Counted from the stretch's first letter, positions 34,499 through 43,308 are shown. The stretch is DNA of 64,000 nucleotides from an uncultured Cuneatibacter sp. (GCA_934234215.1 CAKQHB010000002.1:62001-126000); one strand, 5' to 3'. The notes: generated by a model from the sequence alone, not told the origin. Numbers and translations are program-made.

Positions 34499-34670
34499 AA
34501 CCGCACAGACCATGCTGGCGAAGGTGATATTCAGGCAGGTAATCGCGGCAGCGTGGTTGTTTGCTTTTTCAACGAGAAAAACTGCTCGCTGGAAGCGCCT
34601 TGAGCGCAGTAATCTTTCAGGCAAAGAATTCTGTCGCAATCGCGAGGTTAGGTACTTTTTTGAACTTGGA

Positions 34671-34879
34671 AGTTTACTTGTTTATGCATCTCTCGCTCTG
34701 GTGCTGAAATGGCATTGCCGGTATTTCCGAGGAGACTGAAACAGGTTCCGTCAGACGCACACTGTCTGAGCCGTAGGCGAGTTTGTGCGTCTGGCGAATA
34801 AGAACCTGTGGAAAGTCGCCCGGAAATGAGGCACGCCATTTCAGCACCAGAGCGAGAGATGCATAGAAAGAGTAAAACT
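34671..34879. repeat. Family B long foldback element, copy B4 (inverted)
   Basis: A 209-bp inverted repeat with very long outer arms (ATGCATCTCTCGCTCTGGTG and complement, then CTGAAATGGC/GCCATTTCAG). On the - strand the apex reads CTCGCCTACGGCTCAGACAG, matching B3 except in the 3-base loop. Arm segments such as GCCTCATTTCC and ACAGGTTCTTA are shared with B3 in the opposite orientation. Confidence 0.85.
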
Positions 34880-34887
34880 GTAAGTAT

Positions 34888-34922
34888 AAAAAAGAAAGCC
34901 GCCGCAATGCGGCAGCTTTCGA
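34888..34922 (-). terminator. Terminator after prs
   Basis: On the - strand GAAAGCTGCCGC, ATT, GCGGCGGCTTTC is followed by a T-run. It lies 22 bases past the prs stop. Confidence 0.9.
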
Positions 34923-34943
34923 TCATCTTTTGAACTTCCCTGT

Positions 34944-36131
34944 TTAGCGATTCTTTTCGTTGTACTGACGGAGCAGCGCCTGAATCTCTGCGGTCGGGCT
35001 GAGTACCCGGCTGATGGACTGATCGTGGTTGATGGAGTGAATGATATTTGCCATTACAAGGCTCATATCTGCTTCTAGATACCAGGGCTTTGTCAGAAGC
35101 TCTGCCGGACGGTAGTTCAGGTTTGTGGTGATGACGTAGTCGATGTACTCTTTCTCGTAGTACTCGTCGAACTTGTCAAAGCCATCGGTGAACAGACCGA
35201 AGGTACAGCAGACGATAACTCTCTTTGCCTTGCGCTCTTTCAGTTCGCGGGCGGTATCTAACATACTCTCACCGGAGGAGATCATGTCGTCTACGATGAT
35301 AACGGTCTTGCCCTCTACGCTGGTACCGAGGAATTCGTGAGCCACGATGGGGTTTCTGCCGTTGACAACGGTGGAGTAGTCGCGGCGCTTGTAGAACATA
35401 CCCATATCAACCGACAGGTTGTTTGCAAAGAAGATGCTGCGTCCCATCGCACCTTCATCCGGGCTGATGATCATCAGGTGGTCATTGTCGATGACAAGAT
35501 CCGGAATGTTCTGGAACAGCGTCTGGATAAACTGCAGTGTGGGAATGTAGTTATCAAAGCCCTTTAACGGGATCGCATTCTGGATGCGGGGGTCATGTGC
35601 ATCGAAGGTGAAGATGTTTTCAACGCCCATGTTGGTCAGCTCTTCGAGACCCATTGCACAGTCGAGAGATTCTCTCTTGGTTCGCTTGTGCTGGCGGCTC
35701 TCATACAGGAACGGCATGATGACGGTGACACGCTTTGCCGGAGCAATGGAAGCACCGATGATACGCTTCAGATCCTGAAAATGATCGTCGGGAGACATAT
35801 GGTTCGTATGTCCGCAGACGGAATAGGTCATGCTGTAGTTGGTGACATCGGAGATCAGGAACAGATCAGAGCCACGAACGGACTCTAACAGAGTTCCCTT
35901 TGCTTCGCCGGTACCGAAACGGTCATTGCGCATTTTCAGCAGGTAAGAATCCCGCAGATAGCCATGAAAATGCAGACGGGAAGTCTCGTCGGTATGATCT
36001 GCCTCGATGCTGCGGCGGATCTCAGCGATATGCTGGTCTACTTTCTCACCGAAATCACGGCAGTTTTCCATGACGCCGAGAGAAAGAGGTGCTACCGGGA
36101 TGGTAGTTTCGTAAGTATATGAATTGGACAT
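34944..36131 (-). CDS. prs: Ribose-phosphate pyrophosphokinase, long divergent form
   Basis: A 395-residue protein, longer than the usual 310-320. PRPP synthase landmarks remain: the ATP loop SRQHKRTKRESL in place of ARQDRK, FTFDAHDPRIQNAI matching the VDLH region, and the ribose-5-phosphate/PRPP loop VIIVDDMISSGESM. About 60 N-terminal residues and a C-terminal tail exceed the typical enzyme. It makes PRPP for nucleotide, histidine and tryptophan synthesis. Allosteric residues of the classical form are not obvious. Start: ATG at 36131, behind AGGAGG. It is monocistronic. Confidence 0.9.
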   Translation of the reverse strand: MSNSYTYETTIPVAPLSLGVMENCRDFGEKVDQHIAEIRRSIEADHTDETSRLHFHGYLRDSYLLKMRNDRFGTGEAKGTLLESVRGSDLFLISDVTNYSMTYSVCGHTNHMSPDDHFQDLKRIIGASIAPAKRVTVIMPFLYESRQHKRTKRESLDCAMGLEELTNMGVENIFTFDAHDPRIQNAIPLKGFDNYIPTLQFIQTLFQNIPDLVIDNDHLMIISPDEGAMGRSIFFANNLSVDMGMFYKRRDYSTVVNGRNPIVAHEFLGTSVEGKTVIIVDDMISSGESMLDTARELKERKAKRVIVCCTFGLFTDGFDKFDEYYEKEYIDYVITTNLNYRPAELLTKPWYLEADMSLVMANIIHSINHDQSISRVLSPTAEIQALLRQYNEKNR

Positions 36132-36150
36132 CGTTGTTCCTCCTATCGTA

Positions 36151-36190
36151 ACGGTCTTTTAAAAACATACCATTGTTACCGGAAGACCGT
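36151..36190. promoter_or_regulatory. Inverted repeat spanning the prs promoter
   Basis: ACGGTCTT (36151-36158) and AAGACCGT (36183-36190) are perfect arms 24 bases apart. One arm overlaps the prs -35 box and the other the start-site region, a layout suited to an operator or a regulatory hairpin. Confidence 0.5.
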
Positions 36191-36193
36191 CAA
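36164..36193 (-). promoter_or_regulatory. Promoter of prs
   Basis: On the - strand TTGACG, an 18-base spacer and TATGTT, about 30 bases before the prs start. Confidence 0.6.
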
Positions 36194-36197
36194 GGTG

Positions 36198-36227
36198 TTG
36201 AGAGGATATTTTGCAAAAAAATATAAA
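36198..36227 (+). promoter_or_regulatory. Promoter of the PDZ/DUF512 gene
   Basis: TTGAGA, an 18-base spacer and TATAAA, back to back with the prs promoter. Confidence 0.55.
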
Positions 36228-36241
36228 AAAGTGAGATTACT

Positions 36242-37657
36242 ATGAAGAACAAAGGACATGTTATCACAAGAATTGTGCCGGGATCGATCGCAGAAGAACT
36301 GGAACTGGAAGCCGGCGACATCGTTCTGAAAATCGACGATCAATGGCTGGAAGATGTTTTTGACTATCATTTTCTGATTCAGGATGAAGAACTGACGCTC
36401 TTGGTGCAGAAGGCGAGCGGCGAAGAGTGGGAGCTGGAGATCGAAAAAGATGCGGAGGAAGATCTGGGAATTGTCTTTGAGAATGGTCTGATGGACGATT
36501 ACCGCAGATGCAGCAACAACTGTATTTTCTGCTTTATCGACCAGATGCCTCCAGGCATGCGAGAGACTCTGTACTTCAAGGATGATGACAGCCGTTTGTC
36601 ATTTCTGCAGGGAAATTACATTACACTGACCAATATGAAAGATGAGGATATTGATCGAATCATCCGCTATCATCTGGCGCCGATCAATATTTCAGTACAC
36701 ACGACGAACCCGGAGCTGCGGTGCAAGATGCTGCACAATCGCTTTGCCGGACAGGTATTGAGTAAAATTGACCGCCTTTATGAGCATCAGATCGAGATGA
36801 ACGGTCAGATCGTACTTTGCAATGGCATCAACGATGGCAAGGAGCTGGAGCGTACGATCCGGGATCTGTCCCGGTACATGCCGTATATGCAGAGCCTTTC
36901 GGTTGTTCCGGTTGGTCTGACAAAATATCGTGAGGGATTGTATCCGCTGAAGCCGTTTGGAAAGGCGGAAGCAGAGGCGGCTCTGCAGATCATCGAGCGC
37001 TGGCAGGACGAGCTGTACAAAAAATGGGGCACTCACTTTGTGCAGGCGAGCGATGAGTTTTATATTTTAGCAGGGCGTGAGATTCCGGAGGAGGAGCATT
37101 ACGACGGATACATCCAGCTGGAGAATGGTGTCGGTATGGTGCGCCTGCTGCTGGATGAGGCAAAGGCAGCGCTGGATGCAGAAACCGGGGACGAGGAAGT
37201 GCGGGAACTGTCATTGGCGACGGGACGTCTGATCGCGCCATATCTGATGCAGATCCGGGACTGGATGGTGGAAAAGTTCCCGAATTTAAAGCTGCACATT
37301 TATCCAATCCGCAATGACTTCTTTGGTGAGATGATCACAGTGGCAGGACTTGTGACGGGAACGGATCTGAAAGCACAGCTGAAGGATGTATCGTTGGGGG
37401 ATCGCCTGTTGCTGCCGTTGACGATGTTCCGAAGCGGAGAAGAAGTGCTTTTGGACGATATCACCCGCGAAGAGCTGGAAAATGCTTTACAAGTGCGGAT
37501 CAATATTGTAAAATCAAGCGGGCAGGATCTGGTACATGCGATTTTGCGGGAAAACGAAGGGATTGCGGTGCAAAATGCATTGTATCAGGGCTATGAGTCG
37601 GTGGATGATGTGGAGGAGATCGACATCACCGACGATGCAGAAGAACCAGAAGAGTGA
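36242..37657 (+). CDS. PDZ and DUF512 domain protein with radical-SAM-like Cys motif
   Basis: A 471-residue protein. An N-terminal PDZ-like domain (about 6-75; VPGSIAEELELEAGD) is followed by CSNNCIFCFIDQMPPGMR (near residue 90), a CxxxCxxC cluster like that of radical SAM enzymes, and a C-terminal DUF512 region with ITVAGLVTGTDL. The family is found mainly in Firmicutes and cyanobacteria, often just before der, and has no settled function that I know. The tail is very acidic. No signal peptide is seen. It is 45 bases upstream of der. Confidence 0.88.
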   Translation: MKNKGHVITRIVPGSIAEELELEAGDIVLKIDDQWLEDVFDYHFLIQDEELTLLVQKASGEEWELEIEKDAEEDLGIVFENGLMDDYRRCSNNCIFCFIDQMPPGMRETLYFKDDDSRLSFLQGNYITLTNMKDEDIDRIIRYHLAPINISVHTTNPELRCKMLHNRFAGQVLSKIDRLYEHQIEMNGQIVLCNGINDGKELERTIRDLSRYMPYMQSLSVVPVGLTKYREGLYPLKPFGKAEAEAALQIIERWQDELYKKWGTHFVQASDEFYILAGREIPEEEHYDGYIQLENGVGMVRLLLDEAKAALDAETGDEEVRELSLATGRLIAPYLMQIRDWMVEKFPNLKLHIYPIRNDFFGEMITVAGLVTGTDLKAQLKDVSLGDRLLLPLTMFRSGEEVLLDDITREELENALQVRINIVKSSGQDLVHAILRENEGIAVQNALYQGYESVDDVEEIDITDDAEEPEE

Positions 37658-37702
37658 GCGGATCATGGGATCCGCATTCAGAAAGATAGAATGAGGTAGA
37701 AT

Positions 37703-39025
37703 ATGAGTAAACCGGTAGTTGCGATTGTGGGTCGCCCGAATGTAGGAAAGAGCGCCCTGTTTAATGTACTGGCGGGAGAGCAGATTTCCATCGTCAAAGA
37801 TACCCCCGGTATCACAAGAGACCGTATTTATGCGGATTGCGAATGGCTGAATCACAAGTTTACACTGATTGACACCGGCGGTATTGAGCCGGAGAGCAAG
37901 GATGTCATCTTGTCTCAGATGCGGGATCAGGCACAGATCGCCATTGATACCGCAGATGTCATTATTTTCCTGACCGATGTGCGTCAGGGACTGCAGGATG
38001 CAGATTCCAAGGTAGCAGATATGCTGCGCCGCTCTCACAAGCCGGTCATTCTGGTAGTAAATAAAGTGGACAGCTTCCAGAAGTTCATGGCAGATGTATA
38101 TGAGTTTTATAATCTGGGTATCGGAGAGCCAGTGCCGATTTCCGCTACTTCCAGACTGGGACTGGGCGATATGCTGGATGAAGTCGTCAAGCATTTCCCG
38201 GAAGGTTCTGAGAATCCGGATGAGGATGAACGTCCGAGAATTGCCATTGTCGGAAAGCCCAATGTTGGTAAGTCCTCTCTGATCAACAAGCTGGCAGGTG
38301 AGAACCGTGTGATCGTTTCCAACATCGCTGGTACGACCCGTGATGCGGTGGATACGGACATTACTTACAACGGACAAGAATATGTTTTTATTGATACAGC
38401 AGGACTGCGCCGTAAGAGCAAGGTCAAGGAAGAGCTGGAGCGTTTCACCATCATCCGTGCGGTAACAGCTGTTGAGCGTGCTGATGTGGTGCTGATGGTC
38501 ATTAACGCAGAGGAAGGTGTTACCGAGCAGGATGCAAAGATCGCCGGTATCGCTCACGACCGCGGTAAGGGTATCATCATCGTTGTAAACAAGTGGGATG
38601 CCATCGAGAAGGATGACAAGACCATCTATAAGTTCCAGGAGCAGATCCGCAATACGCTGTCCTTCATGACTTATGCAGAGATCGTATTTATTTCCGCGCT
38701 GACCGGTCAGCGTATCAACAAGCTGTTTGACACGATTCATATGGTCATTGAGAATCAGAATATGCGAATTGCGACCGGCGTTCTGAACGAGATCATGACC
38801 GAGGCAGTTGCGCTGCAGCAGCCGCCGACAGATAAGGGTAAGAGATTAAAGCTGTATTACATGACGCAGGTAGCTGTAAAGCCGCCGACGTTCGTTATTT
38901 TTGTCAACGACAAGCAGCTGATGCACTTCTCTTATGTGCGCTATCTGGAAAATAAGATCCGTGAAACCTTTGGATTCCGCGGTACTGCATTGAAATTTAT
39001 CATCCGCGAACGGAGTGAGGACTAA
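37703..39025 (+). CDS. der: Ribosome-associated GTPase Der (EngA)
   Basis: A 440-residue protein with two GTPase domains. G1 motifs are GRPNVGKSALFN (near 10) and GKPNVGKSSLIN (near 185); both have NKVD/NKWD G4 motifs. A KH-like domain fills about 350-440. It is needed for 50S maturation. It is followed by plsY after 9 bases, a common pairing in Firmicutes. Confidence 0.98.
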   Translation: MSKPVVAIVGRPNVGKSALFNVLAGEQISIVKDTPGITRDRIYADCEWLNHKFTLIDTGGIEPESKDVILSQMRDQAQIAIDTADVIIFLTDVRQGLQDADSKVADMLRRSHKPVILVVNKVDSFQKFMADVYEFYNLGIGEPVPISATSRLGLGDMLDEVVKHFPEGSENPDEDERPRIAIVGKPNVGKSSLINKLAGENRVIVSNIAGTTRDAVDTDITYNGQEYVFIDTAGLRRKSKVKEELERFTIIRAVTAVERADVVLMVINAEEGVTEQDAKIAGIAHDRGKGIIIVVNKWDAIEKDDKTIYKFQEQIRNTLSFMTYAEIVFISALTGQRINKLFDTIHMVIENQNMRIATGVLNEIMTEAVALQQPPTDKGKRLKLYYMTQVAVKPPTFVIFVNDKQLMHFSYVRYLENKIRETFGFRGTALKFIIRERSED

Positions 39026-39034
39026 AGGAGCAGT

Positions 39035-39691
39035 ATGACTATTTTGATTCGAATGATCTGTCTGGCAGTGGGCTATGTATTTGGACTGTTTCAGACGGGA
39101 TATCTATATGGAAGAAAGCAGGGCGTGGACATCCGCAAGGAAGGCAGCGGCAACTCCGGTGCAACGAATTCCCTTCGGGTATTTGGCATCAAGGCGGGCG
39201 TGATCGTATTTGCAGGAGATATGTTGAAGACTCTGATCCCATGCCTGATCGCGCGGGCAATCTTCCGTGAGAGCGCTCCGGACATGGCATATCTGTATAT
39301 GCTGTATACCGGATTCGGAGCAGTTCTCGGACACAACTACCCGTTCTATATGAACTTTAAGGGTGGAAAAGGCATTTCCTGCACGGCAGGTCTGGCTCTG
39401 GCAGTCAATTGGAAAGTAGCTCTGTGCCTGTTCGTGCTGTTTCTGCTCATTGTCGGAGTGACAAAGTTTGTTTCTCTGGCATCTCTGGTGGCAGTGACCG
39501 GCGTGCTGATCACGATGATCGTGATGGCGACCAGCGGAGCATTGGGACTGGGACATGCAGCGGTGATTGAGTTTATTATTCTGGGATTTTTGTGGGCAGC
39601 GCTGGCATTTTTCAGACATCGGGCGAATATCGGACGTCTGATTGCCGGAAACGAGAACAAGACCTATTTATTTGGAAAAAAGAAAGACTGA
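39035..39691 (+). CDS. plsY: Glycerol-3-phosphate acyltransferase PlsY
   Basis: A 218-residue membrane enzyme with about five helices. The three conserved motifs are GSGNSGATNSLRVFG (about 36-50), GHNYPFYMNFKGGKGIS (about 99-115) and a C-terminal RHRANIGRLIAGNE. It transfers the acyl group from the acyl-phosphate made by PlsX (14361) to glycerol-3-phosphate. A terminator and repeat A6 follow. Confidence 0.97.
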   Translation: MTILIRMICLAVGYVFGLFQTGYLYGRKQGVDIRKEGSGNSGATNSLRVFGIKAGVIVFAGDMLKTLIPCLIARAIFRESAPDMAYLYMLYTGFGAVLGHNYPFYMNFKGGKGISCTAGLALAVNWKVALCLFVLFLLIVGVTKFVSLASLVAVTGVLITMIVMATSGALGLGHAAVIEFIILGFLWAALAFFRHRANIGRLIAGNENKTYLFGKKKD

Positions 39692-39703
39692 GAAGCTACG
39701 AGA

Positions 39704-39745
39704 GGGACTGGATTCGCAAAAGAAAGCGAGCTCCAGTCCTTTTTG
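39704..39745 (+). terminator. Terminator after plsY
   Basis: Stem GGACTGGA/TCCAGTCC followed by TTTTT, which flows into repeat A6. Confidence 0.85.
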
Positions 39746-39879
39746 CTTTATAGGAAATTGTGTCGCATTTCCTATAAAACAAAAAGCGCTCCGCGTGGAT
39801 TGCACTGCGGCGGAACGGAATTTGTCGCTTCGCGACCCGCCGCAGGCGGAGAATCCTGCAGAGCAGGATTCTATTTTTA
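39740..39879 (+). repeat. Family A structured repeat, copy A6
   Basis: A full-length copy. H1 includes the T-run (TTTTTGCTTTATAGG against CCTATAAAACAAAAA, one mismatch), and H2, H3 and H4 are intact with loop AGA in H4. It ends 2 bases before the -35 box of the spoIVA promoter. Confidence 0.92.
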
Positions 39880-39881
39880 TT

Positions 39882-39910
39882 GCATACAAAAGTTTCGGGA
39901 AACATACTCT
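39882..39910 (+). promoter_or_regulatory. Candidate SigE promoter of spoIVA
   Basis: GCATACA, a 14-base spacer and CATACTCT fit the mother-cell SigE pattern (-35 near kmATAtT, -10 CATACAnT). spoIVA is a SigE gene in Bacillus. The predicted start site is about 30 bases before the ATG. Confidence 0.6.
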
Positions 39911-39948
39911 TTAGTACACTGACAGATGGCTTTTGGAAGGGGAGGAGT

Positions 39949-41433
39949 ATGGATAGTTTTCCGGTATATAAGGACATGAAGGCACGCACAGGAGGCGAAC
40001 TGTATATTGGAGTCGTAGGGCCGGTGCGGAGCGGAAAATCCACATTTATCAAACGGTTTATGGAGCAGATGGTGCTGCCGCAGATGGAGGAGGGTCCGGC
40101 GAGAGAGCAGGCGCGGGATGAGCTGCCCCAGAGTGCACAGGGCAAGATGGTGATGACGACGGAGCCAAAGTTTATTCCGAAGGAGGCGGCGAATATCACG
40201 CTGGGAGAAGACCTGCAGGTGCGGGTGCGGCTCATCGACTGTGTTGGGTACATGGTGGAAGGTGCGACGGGACATATGGAGGAAAACGGTGAGCGTCTTG
40301 TGAAAACGCCATGGTTTGATTATGAGATCCCGTTTACGCGGGCAGCGGAGATTGGAACGGAAAAAGTCATAAGAGATCATTCTACGATCGGACTTGTGAT
40401 CACGACGGACGGGAGCATTGGAGAACTTCCGCGGGAGAGCTATGAGGCGGCAGAGAGTCGGGCAGCGGAGGAGCTAAAGAGCATCGGCAAGCCATTTTTG
40501 ATGTTGCTGAACAGTCGTCGTCCGGGCAGCAGCGAGACGGTGGATCTGGCGGAGAAGCTGTCGGGACAGTACCAGATCCCGGTGCTTCCGGTGAACTGTG
40601 AGCAATTGAGTCGAGAAGATGTGTTTCACATATTAGAAGAAATCCTGCTGGAGTTCCCGGTGGTGGAAGTGGATTTCCGGATTCCGAAATGGGTGGAGAT
40701 CCTGCCGGAAGAAAATACGGTGAAAGCCGGACTTCTCACCATGGCAGGCGAAATCCTGCAGCGCACAGAGCGGATGCGGGATGCCAGAAGGAGCAGTACG
40801 CTGGATGAGGTAGAAAAAGGCGAGGGTGTGCGGTTCCTGCGGGTGGAACGGATGGATCTTTCCTGCGGAATCGTGTCGCTGGAGATTCAGATGCAGCCGG
40901 AATATTATTACCGGACGGTGAGCGAATACGTGGGCATTCCCATCACCGGGGAATATCAGATGATGCGCCTGCTGATGGAGCTGGCGGCACAGAGTAAGGA
41001 GTATGCAAAAGTGCAGGCAGCTGTGGATGCAGTGCGGGGCAAAGGCTATGGGGTCGTGTATCCGGGCAGAGAGGAGATTCGACTGGAGGAGCCGACGCTG
41101 ATCCGACATGGCAGCAAATACGGTGTTAAGATGAAGGCGGAGGCGGCGTCTATTCACCTGATCCGCGCTAACATTCGGACGGAGATTGCTCCGATCGTCG
41201 GCAGCGAGGAACAGGCGAAGGATTTGATTTCCTATATTCAGGATCGCAGCGGACAGGGGGAAAACGCGATCTGGGACACGAATATTTTTGGAAAATCCAT
41301 TGAGCAGATCGTGGACAGCGGCATTCAGAATAAGATTTCCCAGATGACAGAGGATTGTCAGCAAAAGCTGCAGGACACGATGCAGAAGATCGTAAACGAC
41401 AGCAATGGCGGAATCATCTGCATTATCCTGTGA
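39949..41433 (+). CDS. spoIVA: Stage IV sporulation protein A (SpoIVA)
   Basis: A 494-residue ATPase, matching the Bacillus length (492). The Walker A GVVGPVRSGKSTFIKRFM is near residue 23. The conserved C-terminus ends SNGGIICIIL, which in Bacillus anchors the protein to SpoVM on the forespore surface. It polymerises to form the base of the spore coat and is needed for cortex. Start: ATG at 39949, next to GGAGG; an upstream in-frame ATG at 39880 lies in the promoter. It is monocistronic and probably SigE-driven. Confidence 0.97.
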   Translation: MDSFPVYKDMKARTGGELYIGVVGPVRSGKSTFIKRFMEQMVLPQMEEGPAREQARDELPQSAQGKMVMTTEPKFIPKEAANITLGEDLQVRVRLIDCVGYMVEGATGHMEENGERLVKTPWFDYEIPFTRAAEIGTEKVIRDHSTIGLVITTDGSIGELPRESYEAAESRAAEELKSIGKPFLMLLNSRRPGSSETVDLAEKLSGQYQIPVLPVNCEQLSREDVFHILEEILLEFPVVEVDFRIPKWVEILPEENTVKAGLLTMAGEILQRTERMRDARRSSTLDEVEKGEGVRFLRVERMDLSCGIVSLEIQMQPEYYYRTVSEYVGIPITGEYQMMRLLMELAAQSKEYAKVQAAVDAVRGKGYGVVYPGREEIRLEEPTLIRHGSKYGVKMKAEAASIHLIRANIRTEIAPIVGSEEQAKDLISYIQDRSGQGENAIWDTNIFGKSIEQIVDSGIQNKISQMTEDCQQKLQDTMQKIVNDSNGGIICIIL

Positions 41434-41544
41434 GAGGATAGCAGTGAGGGAAAAATATAAATTTTTGATGTGTTAGTAATGGCAAAAATATGAAAAAAAT
41501 CGAAAAAGATTAAATTTACTCCAAAATGAGATAAAAATATATCA

Positions 41545-41572
41545 TTGACAGACAATCTGAAAGTGCTAAAAT
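41545..41572 (+). promoter_or_regulatory. Promoter of cstA
   Basis: A perfect TTGACA, a 16-base spacer and TAAAAT, about 45 bases before the start codon. Confidence 0.7.
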
Positions 41573-41622
41573 GGGTGAAGTTCCCTTACAGGAACAAAAT
41601 GTACAGAAAAGAGGAGAGAGAA

Positions 41623-43308
41623 ATGAGTGGAATTCTCATGATGGTAATCGCCATTGTAGTCCTTGGGGCAGGCTACATTTTCTATGGTCGTTACCTGGCA
41701 AACAAATGGGGTATCGACCCCAACGCAAAGACACCTGCTTACGAGATGGAAGACGGTGTTGACTATGTTCCCGCTGATACCAACGTTGTATTTGGTCACC
41801 AGTTTGCATCCATCGCAGGTGCAGGTCCCATCAACGGACCGATTCAGGCTGCTATGTTTGGTTGGCTGCCGGTTCTGCTGTGGGTTCTGATCGGTGGTGT
41901 ATTCTTCGGTGCAGTACAGGATTTCGCATCCATGTATGCATCTGTAAAGAATAAGGGCCGTACGATCGGTTACATTATCGAAGAGTATATCGGTAAGACC
42001 GGTAAGAAGCTGTTCCTGCTGTTTTGCTGGCTGTTCTGTATCCTGGTTGTCGCTGCATTTGCAGACGTTGTAGCCGGTACCTTCAATGGCTTCAGTGTTG
42101 CAGATGGTGTTGTAACCGGTACCATCGAGGCAAACGGCGCAGTTGCCACCACGTCCATGCTGTTCATCTTAGAGGCAGTTGGTCTTGGTATGATCCTGAA
42201 GTATGCAAAGCTGAACAAATGGGTAAATACCGCAATCGCAATCGTAATGCTGATCGCTGCAGTTGCACTTGGTCTGGCATTCCCGATGTATATCAGCCGT
42301 TCTGCATGGCACATCATCATCTTCATCTACATTCTGATCGCATCTGTAGCTCCGGTATGGGCACTGCTTCAGCCCCGTGACTACCTGAACAGCTACCTGC
42401 TGATCTTCATGATCGTTGCTGCTGTTATCGGTGTATTTGTATCCAATCCTTCCTGTAACCTGGCAGCTTTTAACGGCTTCGAGGTAAACGGAAGCTATCT
42501 GTTCCCGATCCTGTTCGTAACAATCGCATGTGGTGCTGTATCCGGTTTCCATTCTCTGGTATCTTCCGGTACTGCTTCCAAGCAGATCAAGAACGAGAAG
42601 AACATGCTGCCTGTTTCCTACGGCGCTATGCTGATGGAGAGTATGCTGGCAGTTATCGCCCTGATCGCAGTTGCATCCTTCGCGGATGGCGAAGCAGCAG
42701 CACAGGGCCTGACCACACAGCCTCAGATCTTTGCAGGTGCTATCGCAAACTTCCTGTCTGTGATCGGTCTGCCGCATAACCTGGTATTCACTCTGATCAA
42801 CCTGGCTGTATCCGCATTCGCACTGACCTCTCTGGACTCCGTTGCACGTATCGGTCGTATGTCCTTCCAGGAACTGTTCCAGGAAGATTCCGACACCGAG
42901 GGCGGTAAGCAGCTGTCCGTCTTTAAGAAGGTTGTAACAAACAAGTATTTTGCAACAGTTCTGACACTGGTTCTGGCTTACCTGTTAGCAAAGGTTGGTT
43001 ATGCTGAGATCTGGCCTCTGTTCGGTTCCGCAAACCAGCTGCTGTCTGCTCTGGCGCTGATCGCTTGTGCAGTATTCTTAAAGAAGACAAAGAGACAGGG
43101 CGCTATGCTCTGGATCCCGATGGTATTCATGCTGGCTGTAACCTTTACCGCTCTAGGCATGACGATTGTAAAGCTGTTCCAGCAGTTAGGTGCAGGTGCT
43201 CTGACTCTTGGTACTGGTCTGCAGCTTCTGTTTGCAGTACTGCTTCTGATCCTGGGTGTTATCGTAGCAATTCAGGGTATCAAGAAGCTGACTGAGAAGA
43301 ACAAATAA
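41623..43308 (+). CDS. cstA: CstA family carbon-starvation transporter
   Basis: A 561-residue protein with many membrane helices. The CstA signature FGHQFASIAGAGPINGPIQA is at about 55-74, and SGFHSLVSSGTASKQI is near 320. Family members import pyruvate or peptides in enterobacteria. Codon use is highly biased (like pta and pheT), which suggests strong expression. Start: ATG at 41623, behind GAGGAG. No BtsS/BtsR-type two-component system is adjacent. Confidence 0.93.
   Translation: MSGILMMVIAIVVLGAGYIFYGRYLANKWGIDPNAKTPAYEMEDGVDYVPADTNVVFGHQFASIAGAGPINGPIQAAMFGWLPVLLWVLIGGVFFGAVQDFASMYASVKNKGRTIGYIIEEYIGKTGKKLFLLFCWLFCILVVAAFADVVAGTFNGFSVADGVVTGTIEANGAVATTSMLFILEAVGLGMILKYAKLNKWVNTAIAIVMLIAAVALGLAFPMYISRSAWHIIIFIYILIASVAPVWALLQPRDYLNSYLLIFMIVAAVIGVFVSNPSCNLAAFNGFEVNGSYLFPILFVTIACGAVSGFHSLVSSGTASKQIKNEKNMLPVSYGAMLMESMLAVIALIAVASFADGEAAAQGLTTQPQIFAGAIANFLSVIGLPHNLVFTLINLAVSAFALTSLDSVARIGRMSFQELFQEDSDTEGGKQLSVFKKVVTNKYFATVLTLVLAYLLAKVGYAEIWPLFGSANQLLSALALIACAVFLKKTKRQGAMLWIPMVFMLAVTFTALGMTIVKLFQQLGAGALTLGTGLQLLFAVLLLILGVIVAIQGIKKLTEKNK

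Noticed and set aside
34499..34670. A third foldback between B3 and B4
   Set aside because: Some short complementary words exist, but no continuous arms or apex motif could be traced.
6156..34879. Insertion sequences or MITEs with a classic layout for family B
   Set aside because: No transposase is visible, and the arms differ between copies, unlike fixed terminal inverted repeats. Kept as an open finding instead.
39668..39889. Small - strand peptide frame within repeat A6
   Set aside because: Same repeat translation seen at A3, A9 and A10; the differences between copies follow hairpin pairing, not codon position.
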